NCBI RefSeq assembly: GCF_014652355.1
Contig: NZ_BMYQ01000004.1
Coordinates: forward strand, 62,001-126,000
Direction of reading: 5' to 3'
DNA length: 64,000 nt
From: Gemmobacter lanyuensis
GTDB taxonomy: Bacteria > Pseudomonadota > Alphaproteobacteria > Rhodobacterales > Rhodobacteraceae
Shown here in pieces: positions 43,457 through 51,478 of this stretch (position 1 is its first letter; every line of letters starts with the position of its first letter). Made by a program: the position numbers and the translations under genes. The notes beneath the pieces are model-generated. The model worked only from the letters and a program-made list of their open reading frames with translations, ran no database searches and was not told the origin of the DNA.

Positions 43457-43539
43457 TTGGTCGGATTCCTTCGCTCGCGCTACTGAGGAAAGGGGGTCTT
43501 CTGACGCTGATGGGGGAAACTCTAGCGGGGACCTGAACC

Positions 43540-45093
43540 ATGACCGAACTTCAGACCAAACAGGGCCGCGCCGGTGGCCGTGGGGCCCGCCGGGCCATGC
43601 GCGCCGCACCGGATTTCGACATGCTGCCCGCGCTGAAGCGCAACCTGCCGCTCTGCGAACCCATGAGCCCCGAGCAGGTCGAGCGTATCGACGAAGCCTC
43701 GATGGCGATCCTTGAGGATGTCGGCGTCGTTTTCCGCGATGATATCGCGTTGGAGGACTGGCGCCGCGTCGGGGCCGATGTACGGGGGGAACGGGTGCAT
43801 CTGGACCGGGGTCTGGTGCGGGAACTGATCTCGACCATCCCCTCGGGCTGGACCTACCGCGCCCGCAATGCGGACCGCAGCCTGCCCTTCGGTGGCAACC
43901 ATTCGATCTTCGTGCCGATGACGGGCGCGCCCTTCCTGCGCGATCTGGAAGATGTGCGCCGTTGGCCGACGATGGCAGACCTCAACATGTTCCACAAACT
44001 GTCGCACATGTCGCCCGCGCTGCATTCGACGGCGCATCACATCGTGGAACCGATGGACATGAAGGTCAGCCACCGGCACCTGCACATCACCTATTCCTCG
44101 ATGAAACATTCGGACAAGACCTTCATGGGCATGACGACCAGCGGCAAGAATGCCGAGGACGTGATGGACATGTGCGAGATCCTGTTCGGCCGCGACGTGA
44201 TGGAGGAAACCCCCGTCGTCACCGGCAACTGCAACGGCAATTCGCCGCTGGTCTGGGATGAAACCATGCTGTCGGCCATGCGCGCCTTCGTCAAGCGCAA
44301 GCAGCCGGTGCTGTGTTCACCCTTCGTGCTGGGCGGGGCCAATACGCCTGCTTCGGTCGCGCCTGCCGTGGCACAGCTGAACGCCGAGGCCCTGTCGGCG
44401 CTGGCCTATACCCAGGTCATCCGCAAGGGCGCCCCGGCGATCTATGGCCATTACCTTTCGACCGTCAGCATGAAATCCGGCGCCCCCATGGCGGGCACCC
44501 CGGAAATCAGCCTGATGAACTTCATGATCGGGCAGATGGCGCGGTTCTACGGCGTGCCGTGGCGCACCTCGAACAACCTGGGCGGGGCCAAGACCTTTGA
44601 CGCGCAGGCGGGCTACGAATCGGCCATGACGATGAACGCCGTGCTTCATGCGGGTGCCAATTACATCTGGCACTCGGCCGGTTGGAACGAAGCCGGGATG
44701 CATTGCTCGGTCGCGAAATTCGTCGTCGATGCCGAGATGTGCGCCATGGGCTATCGCATGGCCGAAGGTCCGCGCTGGGATGACTTTGATGTTGCCATGC
44801 AGGCCGTGCGCGACGTGGGGCCAGGTGGCCACTATCTTGGCCATCCCCATACGCTGGAAAACTTTGAACGCGCCTTCTTCATGCCCAAGCTTTTCGACAA
44901 CAACTCGATCGAGCAGTGGCAGGCCGAAGGCTCGGTCGAAATCACCCAGCGCGCGCTGGACTATGCCAAAAAGCTGCTGCGCGAATATGAGGAACCGAAG
45001 CTGGATGAGGGCATCGACGAAGCCCTGCGCGCCTATATCGCCAAGCGCGAGCGCGAGATCCCGGCCGAGGATGCGCTGAACACCGAATACTGA
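43540..45093 (+). CDS. Trimethylamine methyltransferase (MttB) superfamily protein
   Basis: A 517-residue TIM-barrel protein of the non-pyrrolysine MttB superfamily (COG5598), whose characterised members move a methyl group from glycine betaine, proline betaine or carnitine to a corrinoid protein. Typical segments are MAILEDVGVVFRDD near residue 55, FGGNHSIFVPMTGAP near 115, and the C-terminal LGHPHTLENFERAFFMPKLFDN near 430. There is no in-frame UAG, hence no pyrrolysine. No corrinoid-binding protein or MtgA-type partner is encoded nearby. Preceded by a palindrome and closed by a strong terminator, so it is probably a single-gene unit. Confidence 0.85.
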   Translation: MTELQTKQGRAGGRGARRAMRAAPDFDMLPALKRNLPLCEPMSPEQVERIDEASMAILEDVGVVFRDDIALEDWRRVGADVRGERVHLDRGLVRELISTIPSGWTYRARNADRSLPFGGNHSIFVPMTGAPFLRDLEDVRRWPTMADLNMFHKLSHMSPALHSTAHHIVEPMDMKVSHRHLHITYSSMKHSDKTFMGMTTSGKNAEDVMDMCEILFGRDVMEETPVVTGNCNGNSPLVWDETMLSAMRAFVKRKQPVLCSPFVLGGANTPASVAPAVAQLNAEALSALAYTQVIRKGAPAIYGHYLSTVSMKSGAPMAGTPEISLMNFMIGQMARFYGVPWRTSNNLGGAKTFDAQAGYESAMTMNAVLHAGANYIWHSAGWNEAGMHCSVAKFVVDAEMCAMGYRMAEGPRWDDFDVAMQAVRDVGPGGHYLGHPHTLENFERAFFMPKLFDNNSIEQWQAEGSVEITQRALDYAKKLLREYEEPKLDEGIDEALRAYIAKREREIPAEDALNTEY

Positions 45094-45107
45094 CGAATAC
45101 TCCCACT

Positions 45108-45132
45108 GGCCGCCCCTTCGGGCGGCCTTTTT
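45108..45132 (+). terminator. Intrinsic terminator of the MttB-like gene
   Basis: GGCCGCCC-CTTC-GGGCGGCC followed by TTTTT, 14 bases after the stop codon. Confidence 0.92.
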
Positions 45133-45211
45133 CACTGCGGTTTCAAGGTGCTCGCCAGATCATGGCGGGTAATTTGCCATGCGCCGGTCATGCGTCTTGA
45201 GGTGGCGAAGG

Positions 45212-45235
45212 AAAGTAGAGTGATCGCTCTACTTT
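45212..45235. promoter_or_regulatory. Upstream TetR operator (O1)
   Basis: AAAGTAGAG-TGATCG-CTCTACTTT, a 24-base dyad with perfect 9-base arms. It shares the GTAGAGTGATC core with O2, whose centre is 33 bases away, so the two sites lie on the same face of the helix. Confidence 0.8.
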
Positions 45236-45246
45236 CTGCTTTGAAA

Positions 45247-45266
45247 GGTAGAGTGATCACTCTACC
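45247..45266. promoter_or_regulatory. Start-proximal TetR operator (O2)
   Basis: GGTAGAGTGA-TCACTCTACC is a fully symmetrical 20-base palindrome ending on the base before the first ATG of the TetR gene. Repressor bound here would block transcription start and occupies the place of any ribosome binding site. Confidence 0.85.
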
Positions 45267-45827
45267 ATGTGCGCCATGACCAGCACAAAATCCCGAATCG
45301 CCACCGAACTGGAACGCAGCTTTGCCCGTCAGGGCTTTGCCGAGCAGGGGGTCGAGGCGCTCCGCGCCGAGGCCGATGTTTCACTTCGCACGCTCTACAA
45401 ACACTTCCCCTCGCGGGAGGCGATGATCATCGGCGCGCTGGAACACCGCGACCGCACCTATTTCGACTGGCTGGCCGGGGGGGCTGCGGAGGGGGTGGAC
45501 CATGTCCTGCATCCGCTGGTGCGGCTGGGCGATTGGCTGGGCGAGGTGGCCAATACCGGCTGCCTCTTCCTCAATGCGCTGGCCGAATACCCTGACAGCG
45601 CGGCGATTGCCGCGGTGGTGAAAGATCACAAGGCCCGTCTGGCGGACGAATTCCGCCTGCGGTTGGAACGCGTGGCGCCGGGGCAGGATACCCGGGACCT
45701 GGCCGCGACGCTGTTCCTTTTGCACGAAGGCATGACCCAGGCCGCCCGCCTGCAAGGGCGCGAACGCGCGACCGAGGCCGCAATGCGCGCGGCCCGTGCG
45801 GCGTTGGCGGCAGAAGACATCCGATAA
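45267..45827 (+). CDS. TetR family transcriptional regulator
   Basis: A 186-residue TetR-type repressor: helix-turn-helix at residues about 10-55 ([42 protein letters not shown]) and a helical ligand-binding domain. Two matching palindromes (45212-45235 and 45247-45266) directly upstream are its likely operators, giving autorepression and control of the downstream epimerase-SDR-SDR genes, which follow in the same direction after 20 bases. Neither ATG (45267 or 45276) has a ribosome site, so the message may be leaderless; the [11 protein letters not shown] start at 45276 is an equal alternative. Confidence 0.87.
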   Translation: MCAMTSTKSRIATELERSFARQGFAEQGVEALRAEADVSLRTLYKHFPSREAMIIGALEHRDRTYFDWLAGGAAEGVDHVLHPLVRLGDWLGEVANTGCLFLNALAEYPDSAAIAAVVKDHKARLADEFRLRLERVAPGQDTRDLAATLFLLHEGMTQAARLQGRERATEAAMRAARAALAAEDIR

Positions 45828-45847
45828 CACCCCAACAGGTCGAGACT

Positions 45848-46957
45848 ATGAAAATCACGGAAATCCAAATCTACCGGCATGATCTGCCGGTAAAGAATGG
45901 CCCATATCGCATGGCCAATGCGTTGGTCTGGTCGCTGGATACGACGATCGTGAAGATCGTCACCGACAGCGGCCTTGTGGGCTGGGGCGAAACCTGCCCT
46001 GTTGGCCCCACCTATCAGCCCCATCACGCGGCAGGCGCCCGTGCTGCGCTGATGGAAATGGCGCAGGGGTTGATCGGGGTGGACCCCACCCAGATCGGCC
46101 TGCTGCACCGCAAGATGGACAGCCTGCTGAATGGCCATGGCTATGCCAAGGCGGCCATCGACATTGCCGCCCATGACCTGACCGGCAAAGCCTATGGCGT
46201 GCGCGTGGCCGATCTGCTGGGCGGTGCTGTCACGGACCGGGTGCCGTCCTACTATGCCTCGGGCGTGGGCGAACCTGATGAAATCGCGCGCATCGCGGCC
46301 GAAAAGCTCGCCGAGGGCTATCCCCGGATGCAGGTCAAGGTCGGCGGCCGCCCGGTCGAGGTGGATATCGCCGTGGTCCGCAAGGTGTGGGAGGTGCTGC
46401 GCGGCACCGGCATGCGCCTTGCGGTCGACGCGAACCGCGGCCTGCCCACGCGCGACGCCCTGCGCCTGTCGCGGGAATGCCCCGAGATTCCCTTCATCAT
46501 GGAGCAACCCTGCAACACGATGGAAGAGATCGCGGCCATTCGCGGCCAGCTGCATCATGCGGTTTATGTCGATGAAAACGGCACTGATCTGAATGCCGTG
46601 CTGCGCGCGGTGGGGGCGGGGCTCTGTGATGGGTTCGGGATGAAGGTCACGCGCATCGGGGGGCTGCGCCCGATGGCCACCTTCCGCGACATCTGCGAAG
46701 TGCGCGCCATGCCGCATACCTGCGACGATGCCTGGGGCGGGGATATCATTGCCGCCGCCTGCACCCATATCGGCGCCACCGTGCAGCCGCGCCTGAACGA
46801 AGGCGTCTGGCTGGCCGCCCCCTATATCGCAGGCAATTTCGACGTGGAAAACGGCGTCAATATCGTGGGTGGCCACATCGCCCTGCCCAAGGGGCCGGGT
46901 CTGGGCATTACCCCTGATGAAACCCTCTTTGGCGCGCCTGTCGCCTCATTCGACTGA
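45848..46957 (+). CDS. hpbD: Enolase-superfamily betaine 2-epimerase, HpbD-like
   Basis: A 369-residue mandelate-racemase/muconate-lactonising-enzyme family member that looks strongly like hydroxyproline-betaine 2-epimerase HpbD of Pelagibaca bermudensis. It shares the NGPYR loop near residue 17-21, [12 protein letters not shown] with Tyr 56, catalytic Lys 164 (MQVKVG) and Lys 266 ([10 protein letters not shown]), metal ligands Asp 194, Glu 219 and Asp 242, and [10 protein letters not shown] (Trp 296) with Trp 321, aromatic residues that can cage a quaternary ammonium group. The reaction would invert C2 of (hydroxy)proline betaine before demethylation. Follows the TetR gene by 20 bases. Confidence 0.8.
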   Translation: MKITEIQIYRHDLPVKNGPYRMANALVWSLDTTIVKIVTDSGLVGWGETCPVGPTYQPHHAAGARAALMEMAQGLIGVDPTQIGLLHRKMDSLLNGHGYAKAAIDIAAHDLTGKAYGVRVADLLGGAVTDRVPSYYASGVGEPDEIARIAAEKLAEGYPRMQVKVGGRPVEVDIAVVRKVWEVLRGTGMRLAVDANRGLPTRDALRLSRECPEIPFIMEQPCNTMEEIAAIRGQLHHAVYVDENGTDLNAVLRAVGAGLCDGFGMKVTRIGGLRPMATFRDICEVRAMPHTCDDAWGGDIIAAACTHIGATVQPRLNEGVWLAAPYIAGNFDVENGVNIVGGHIALPKGPGLGITPDETLFGAPVASFD

Positions 46958-46969
46958 AGGATTTGTGAC

Positions 46970-47704
46970 ATGATGGACCTGACTGGAAAATGCGCGCTTG
47001 TGACCGGGGCGGCCGGTGGCATCGGTGCGGCGGTGGTGGCGGCGCTGCGTGCCCGTGGTGCCCGCGTGGCGGTGGCCGACCGTGACCCCTTGGCCGTTGA
47101 GGCCGAGGCGCATCTGCCGGGCGACCTGCTGGACCCGGCCTATGCCGATGCTCTGCCGGGCGCGGCGCGGGCGGCACTTGGCGGCCTTGATATCGTCATC
47201 AACAATGCGGGCGTGATCACCCGTGGAAAAGTGACCGAAAGCAGCGATGCCGATTGGGACCTATCGCTGGGCGTGAATGTCGAAGCCCCCTTCCGCATCT
47301 GCCGCGCGGCAATTCCGCTGATGGCGGAAGCGGGCGGCGGCGCCATTGTCAACGTGGCCTCCTGCTGGGGTCTGCGGCCCGGCCCGAATCACGCGGTCTA
47401 TTGCATGACCAAGGCGGCCATTGCCTCGCTCACGCAGTGCATGGGCATGGATCACGCCCATCAGGGCATCCGCATCAATGCCGTCGCCCCGAATGAGGTG
47501 AATACGCCCATGCTTCGCACCGGTTTTGTCCGTCGCGGCTTTGACCCCGACAGCGCGGTGGCCGAGCTTGGCAAGACCGTGCCGCTGGGCCGCATCGCCG
47601 AACCCCAGGATATTGCGGATGTGATCCTCTTCCTCGCCTCGGACGCCAGCCGCTACATGTGCGGTGCGGTGGTCGAGGTGAATGGCGGAAAGGCGGTGGG
47701 CTGA
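46970..47704 (+). CDS. SDR family oxidoreductase (first of tandem pair)
   Basis: A 244-residue short-chain dehydrogenase: TGAAGGIG cofactor motif (residues 11-18), Asp in VAVADRD after the second strand suggesting NAD, NNAG, catalytic YCMTK near residue 143, and [13 protein letters not shown]. It follows the epimerase by 12 bases and overlaps the next SDR by one base (TGATG), so it is part of the TetR-epimerase operon. It may oxidise a hydroxyl group of the ring or a product of it; hydroxyproline betaine would offer such a hydroxyl. Confidence 0.83.
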   Translation: MMDLTGKCALVTGAAGGIGAAVVAALRARGARVAVADRDPLAVEAEAHLPGDLLDPAYADALPGAARAALGGLDIVINNAGVITRGKVTESSDADWDLSLGVNVEAPFRICRAAIPLMAEAGGGAIVNVASCWGLRPGPNHAVYCMTKAAIASLTQCMGMDHAHQGIRINAVAPNEVNTPMLRTGFVRRGFDPDSAVAELGKTVPLGRIAEPQDIADVILFLASDASRYMCGAVVEVNGGKAVG

Positions 47705-48435
47705 TGCGCTATCAGGGCAAGGTTGCGCTAGTTTCGGGCGGCCGCAGCGGCATCGGGCAGGCCATCGCCCGGCGCCTTGCGGCCGAGGGCGCGCGCGTCT
47801 TCACCGCACAGCGCGGGGCGGATGCCGAACATGAAGGGATCGAGGCCGATTTTACCGATCCCGCCAGCCCCGCGCAGGTGGTGGCGCGGGTGATCGACCG
47901 GGCCGGGCGGCTGGATCTGCTGGTGAACAATGCCGGCATGATGCAGGAAGCCGCGGTTGAAGCCATGAGCCTTGGCGACTGGCAGCGCAATGTCATGGTG
48001 AACCTGACGGCCCCCTTCCTGCTGATCCAGGCCGCGCTGCCGCATCTGCGGGCGGTGCAGGGGGCCATCGTCAACATCGGCTCGATCGAGGGGCTGGGGT
48101 CGAACCCGCGTCACGCCGCCTATTGCGCGACCAAAGCGGGCCTGCACGGCTTGACGCGCGCGGTGGCGGTTGATCACGGGGCCGAGGGCATCCGCTGCAA
48201 TGCCGTGGCGCCCGGCTGGATCGACACCGACCTGAACGTCGATTTCATCGAGTCGATGCCCGATCCCGCTGCCTTCCGGCGCGAGATCGGCCGCATTCAC
48301 CCCGTTGGCCGCACGGGAAAACCCGAAGAAGTCGCCGCGCTTGTGGCCTGGCTTGGGTCCGCTGAGGCGGGGTTTGTCACCGGGCAGGTCTGGACGGTCG
48401 ACGGGGGCCGCATGGCGAAACTAAGCTTGCCGTAA
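47704..48435 (+). CDS. SDR family oxidoreductase (second of tandem pair)
   Basis: A 243-residue short-chain dehydrogenase with SGGRSGIG (residues 10-17), a cofactor-specificity stretch FTAQRGAD in which Arg replaces the usual Asp and may favour NADP, NNAG, catalytic YCATK near 140 and [12 protein letters not shown]. It is only moderately similar to its tandem neighbour, so this is not a recent duplication. Start fixed by the TGATG overlap. It is the last gene of the operon. Confidence 0.83.
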   Translation: MRYQGKVALVSGGRSGIGQAIARRLAAEGARVFTAQRGADAEHEGIEADFTDPASPAQVVARVIDRAGRLDLLVNNAGMMQEAAVEAMSLGDWQRNVMVNLTAPFLLIQAALPHLRAVQGAIVNIGSIEGLGSNPRHAAYCATKAGLHGLTRAVAVDHGAEGIRCNAVAPGWIDTDLNVDFIESMPDPAAFRREIGRIHPVGRTGKPEEVAALVAWLGSAEAGFVTGQVWTVDGGRMAKLSLP

Positions 48436-48441
48436 CACCCC

Positions 48442-48467
48442 AACCACCCCCTTTTTCGGGGGTGGTT
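48442..48467 (+). terminator. Hairpin after the second SDR gene
   Basis: AACCACCCCC pairs with GGGGGTGGTT around TTTTTC, seven bases after the stop. The T-run is in the loop, not after the stem, so it is a less certain terminator. Confidence 0.55.
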
Positions 48468-48535
48468 CCGCAAGGAAGTAGTGGTGAGATTTCAGGTTTG
48501 TCCCGAGGCGACTTCGGTGGCGGCGATGCCGGCGG

Positions 48536-48570
48536 CGCTGCTTCGGGCCGGGCTGCGGCCCGAAGCAGCG
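48536..48570. terminator. Perfect 14-base-pair hairpin between the SDR and GntR genes
   Basis: CGCTGCTTCGGGCC pairs perfectly with GGCCCGAAGCAGCG across a seven-base loop, 17 bases beyond the GntR stop codon on the minus strand. No T-run follows on either strand. Probably a transcription barrier or mRNA-stabilising end for the two convergent genes. Confidence 0.5.
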
Positions 48571-48587
48571 GTTGCAGCACAGAGACG

Positions 48588-49304
48588 CTAACTCGCGACA
48601 GATACGCGGCCGAGCGGCAATTGCATGCTTTCCGGCGAGATAAAGTTCTCGATCTGCGCCCGTGCCAGCTCCCAATGGGCTACCGCAAGATCCCCCGCGC
48701 CATCGGCATCGCCCGCCTCGATCAGGGCGATGAAGGCGTCGTGCTGGTCGGCCGCAATCACCTGCTGGGCCGAAACCTCGCGCCGCGGGCTGTAGAAGGT
48801 CATCCCGATGCGCGCGTGGTCGATCAGAAGCCGCCGAAGGCTCGGCAGCAGGTATTCATTGTCGGCCATCTCGCCGATCTGCGAATGAAACTGTTCGTTC
48901 AGCAGCGCACGCTCTGCCGCATCCCCGCCGGAAATCGCCCGTCGAAACCCAAGTTGGATCTCTTTCAGCTGCGCGATCTGTGCAGGACGCGCATGTTCCG
49001 CTGCAAGACGCGACACCGCCGCGTAAATCATCGGCGCCGCGACAAAGAAATTCCGCAGCGTCTTGTGTGTCATCGGCGCAACCTGCGCGCCCCGGTTCTC
49101 ATGCAGAAGAAGATACCCCTCCCCCACAAGCTGGCGCAAAACCTCGCGAAGCGGCGGACGCGATATCCCGTACCGCTCCGACAGCTCGACCTCGTCAAGA
49201 TAGGCGCCGGGTTCCAACTCCTGCGTCAGAACACGACGACGCAAGTCAACAACACACTCCGCCTTCCGACTCCGCGAATCCCCGTCCACCTTCGTCTCCT
49301 GCAT
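48588..49304 (-). CDS. GntR family regulator with FCD domain
   Basis: A 238-residue regulator of the FadR subgroup: winged helix (LEPGAYLDEVELSERYGISRPPLREVLRQLVGEGYL, residues about 27-65) and an FCD effector domain with the metal-ligand pattern Asp/His...HSQI...H. It is divergent from the betaine importer and likely represses it; a site TGTC-TAT-TACT at 49376-49386 fits the family consensus yGTM-Nx-KACy. I chose 49304 because the upstream in-frame part has atypical codons (TTA, TCA) and overlaps the importer promoter. Confidence 0.85.
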   Translation of the reverse strand: MQETKVDGDSRSRKAECVVDLRRRVLTQELEPGAYLDEVELSERYGISRPPLREVLRQLVGEGYLLLHENRGAQVAPMTHKTLRNFFVAAPMIYAAVSRLAAEHARPAQIAQLKEIQLGFRRAISGGDAAERALLNEQFHSQIGEMADNEYLLPSLRRLLIDHARIGMTFYSPRREVSAQQVIAADQHDAFIALIEAGDADGAGDLAVAHWELARAQIENFISPESMQLPLGRVSVAS

Positions 49305-49339
49305 CGTGCAGCACCGCGCTGCCCATTGGCGTCCGCTTG

Positions 49340-49386
49340 TTGCAGGTTCTGAGTGTAAGCGGTGATAATACATATTGTCTATTACT
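49340..49386 (+). promoter_or_regulatory. proV promoter with overlapping GntR-type operator
   Basis: TTGCAG (49340-49345) and GATAAT (49364-49369) are 18 bases apart; the expected start, near 49376, falls within TGTC-TAT-TACT (49376-49386), a match to the FadR-subgroup operator pattern. This would let the divergent GntR protein repress import. Confidence 0.5.
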
Positions 49387-49425
49387 AAAAATTATGATTG
49401 TAGTATGGAAACAGGGGGAATCTGC

Positions 49426-50511
49426 ATGACAAAATCCGCAAGAGAGGACGTCATCCGCTGCGAGGGTATCTGGAAGATCTTTGGTGAAAGATCCCGGGAA
49501 GCGATGGATGCGATCCGCAACCAAGGCCTGTCCAAGCAGCTGATCAGGGAAAAGTATGACTGCGTGATCGGGGTGCAGAACGCCTCGTTCACGGTGGGTC
49601 GTGGCGAGATCTTCTGCATCATGGGCCTGTCGGGGTCGGGGAAATCTACCCTGATCCGGCACATCAATCGCCTGATCGAGCCGACCGCCGGGTCGATCAT
49701 CATCGAGGGCCAGAACGTCAACGCAATGAACGCCCGCGACCTGCGCGCCCTGCGCGCCGAGCGCATCGGGATGGTGTTCCAGAGCATGGCGCTGATGCCG
49801 CACCGCACGGTGCAGGAAAACGTGGGCTTCTCGCTTGAGGTGCGCGGTCTTGCAGATGCGCAGCGCGCCAAGATCGCCCAGGCCATCGAGGCAGTCGACC
49901 TGACCGGCTGGGAAAAGAAATACCCTGACGAGCTGTCGGGCGGGATGCAGCAGCGTGTGGGTCTGGCCCGCGCCATTGCCGCCGACCCGACCATCCTGCT
50001 GATGGACGAACCCTTCTCGGCGCTGGATCCGCTGATCCGCAAGCAGCTGCAGACGACCTTCATGGAGCTTTCGGCAGAGCTGCACAAGACCACCGTCTTC
50101 ATCACCCATGACCTGGATGAAGCCATCCGCATCGGTGACCGGATCGCGATCATGAAGGACGGCGTTCTGGTGCAGATCGGCACGCCTGAACAGATCGTGA
50201 CAGAACCCGCCGACGATTATGTGGCGGAATTCGTGGCCGGGATCTCCAAGCTCGATCTGGTGACGGCCGCGCGCATCATGCAGCCGCTGGCCCAGTATGA
50301 GGCCGCCAACGGCCCGCAGAATATCAGTGCCTGGTCGGTGGCCCGGCCTGAAGACAAGCTCAATACGCTGGTCGATCTGGCCGTGGGGTCGGACAGCCCG
50401 ATCCGCATCGAAGCCGAAGGTCGCACCGTGGGTGTTGTGACGCGCCGCGCGCTGCTGCGTGGCATCCAGGGCCGCGAGGAAGTCGGCACCAGCGCGATGG
50501 AGACGGCGTGA
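49426..50511 (+). CDS. proV: Betaine/proline ABC importer ATP-binding protein
   Basis: A 361-residue ATPase of the ProV/OpuAA type. The ProV-specific N-terminal extension (IRCEGIWKIFGERSREAMDAI) precedes the core with Walker A GLSGSGKST near residue 77, Q-loop MVFQSMALMPHRTVQENV, signature LSGGMQQRVGLARA near 180 and Walker B ILLMDEPFSALD. The C-terminal regulatory part is short, about one CBS-like repeat. The start at 49426 is set by a GGGGGA ribosome site. It overlaps proW by one base. With the island around it, the cargo is probably proline betaine or glycine betaine. Confidence 0.92.
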   Translation: MTKSAREDVIRCEGIWKIFGERSREAMDAIRNQGLSKQLIREKYDCVIGVQNASFTVGRGEIFCIMGLSGSGKSTLIRHINRLIEPTAGSIIIEGQNVNAMNARDLRALRAERIGMVFQSMALMPHRTVQENVGFSLEVRGLADAQRAKIAQAIEAVDLTGWEKKYPDELSGGMQQRVGLARAIAADPTILLMDEPFSALDPLIRKQLQTTFMELSAELHKTTVFITHDLDEAIRIGDRIAIMKDGVLVQIGTPEQIVTEPADDYVAEFVAGISKLDLVTAARIMQPLAQYEAANGPQNISAWSVARPEDKLNTLVDLAVGSDSPIRIEAEGRTVGVVTRRALLRGIQGREEVGTSAMETA

Positions 50512-51446
50512 TGGAAGAAAAGACCTTTGACTGGCTGAACCCCTTTGCTTCGATCGACCTCGGCATCGGGGCCTGGGCTGACGGGATCAAGGGCTGGGCG
50601 ATTTCCAACCGGGATCTGATCCAACCGCTCAAAATCTTCTTCGAGGGCGTGATCGTGCGGATCGAGGCGGCGCTTCACGCCGTACCGCCGGTTGTCATGC
50701 TTATCCTGCTGACGCTGATTGCTTGGCAGGCCGCCGGGCGCCGCGTGGCCATTCTGGTGGGGTGCTGCCTCGTCCTTCTCGGCCTGTTGCATCCGGAGGC
50801 CTGGGGCCTTGCGATGACGACGCTGGCCATCGTCACCTCCTCGGTGCTGCTTTGCGTGCTGATCGGGCTGCCGCTTGGCATTCTGGCCGGCAAGAGCGAC
50901 CGGTTCGAATCCTTCGTGCGTCCGGTGCTTGATACCATGCAGACCATTCCGGCTTTCGTGTATCTGGTGCCGGTGGTGATGCTGATCGGCATTGGCAACG
51001 TGTCGGGCGTGATCGTGACCATCATCTTCGCGCTGCCGCCGCTGGTGCGTCTGACCTCGCTCGGCATCCGCAGCGTAAACCAGAGCGTCGTTGAAGCCGC
51101 ACGCGCCTTTGGTGCAACGCCCGGGCAGATCCTGTTCAAGGTCGAGCTGCCGTTGGCCACGCCCACCATCTTGGCCGGCCTGAACCAGACCATCATGCTG
51201 TCGCTGTCGATGGTCGTGATTGCCTCGATGATCTCGGTCAAGGGGCTGGGCAACGAAGTTCTGCGCGCCATGGGGCGCCTCGATGCCGGCAAGGCGATCG
51301 TGGGCGGCTTGGGCATCGTGATGCTGGCCATCGTGCTGGACCGCATCACGCAAGGTTTGGGTCGTTCGGGGCGCGAACGTGGCCACCGTCACTGGTGGCA
51401 AACCGGCCCCGTCGGCCTGATCACCGGGCTTTTCGCCCGCAACTAA
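50511..51446 (+). CDS. proW: Betaine/proline ABC importer permease
   Basis: A 311-residue inner-membrane permease of the ProW/OpuAB type with about six to seven helices. The binding-protein-dependent transport signature is seen in VVEAARAFGATPGQILFKVELPLATPTILAGLNQTIMLSLSMVVIASMI region, residues about 193-245 (key residues E-A-A-x3-G-A). The N-terminal WLNPFASIDLGIGAWADGIKGW is typical of this family. It lies between proV and proX with an overlapping start, in a complete three-gene importer. Confidence 0.92.
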   Translation: MEEKTFDWLNPFASIDLGIGAWADGIKGWAISNRDLIQPLKIFFEGVIVRIEAALHAVPPVVMLILLTLIAWQAAGRRVAILVGCCLVLLGLLHPEAWGLAMTTLAIVTSSVLLCVLIGLPLGILAGKSDRFESFVRPVLDTMQTIPAFVYLVPVVMLIGIGNVSGVIVTIIFALPPLVRLTSLGIRSVNQSVVEAARAFGATPGQILFKVELPLATPTILAGLNQTIMLSLSMVVIASMISVKGLGNEVLRAMGRLDAGKAIVGGLGIVMLAIVLDRITQGLGRSGRERGHRHWWQTGPVGLITGLFARN

Positions 51447-51478
51447 AACCAAATCAAAAGCCACAACAGGAGGACTCA

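Noticed and set aside
43540-45093. Pyrrolysine-containing trimethylamine methyltransferase
   Set aside because: The frame is continuous without an internal UAG and no pyl genes are present, so it belongs to the non-pyrrolysine branch.
49305-49373. Extended N-terminus of the GntR regulator
   Set aside because: The stretch uses rare codons, overlaps the proV promoter and lacks a ribosome site; the shorter start fits the family.
26841-49383. Shared ten-base string ATTGTCTATT at 26841-26850 and 49374-49383
   Set aside because: The surrounding bases differ and the regulators belong to different families; a short AT-rich match in two promoters is likely chance.
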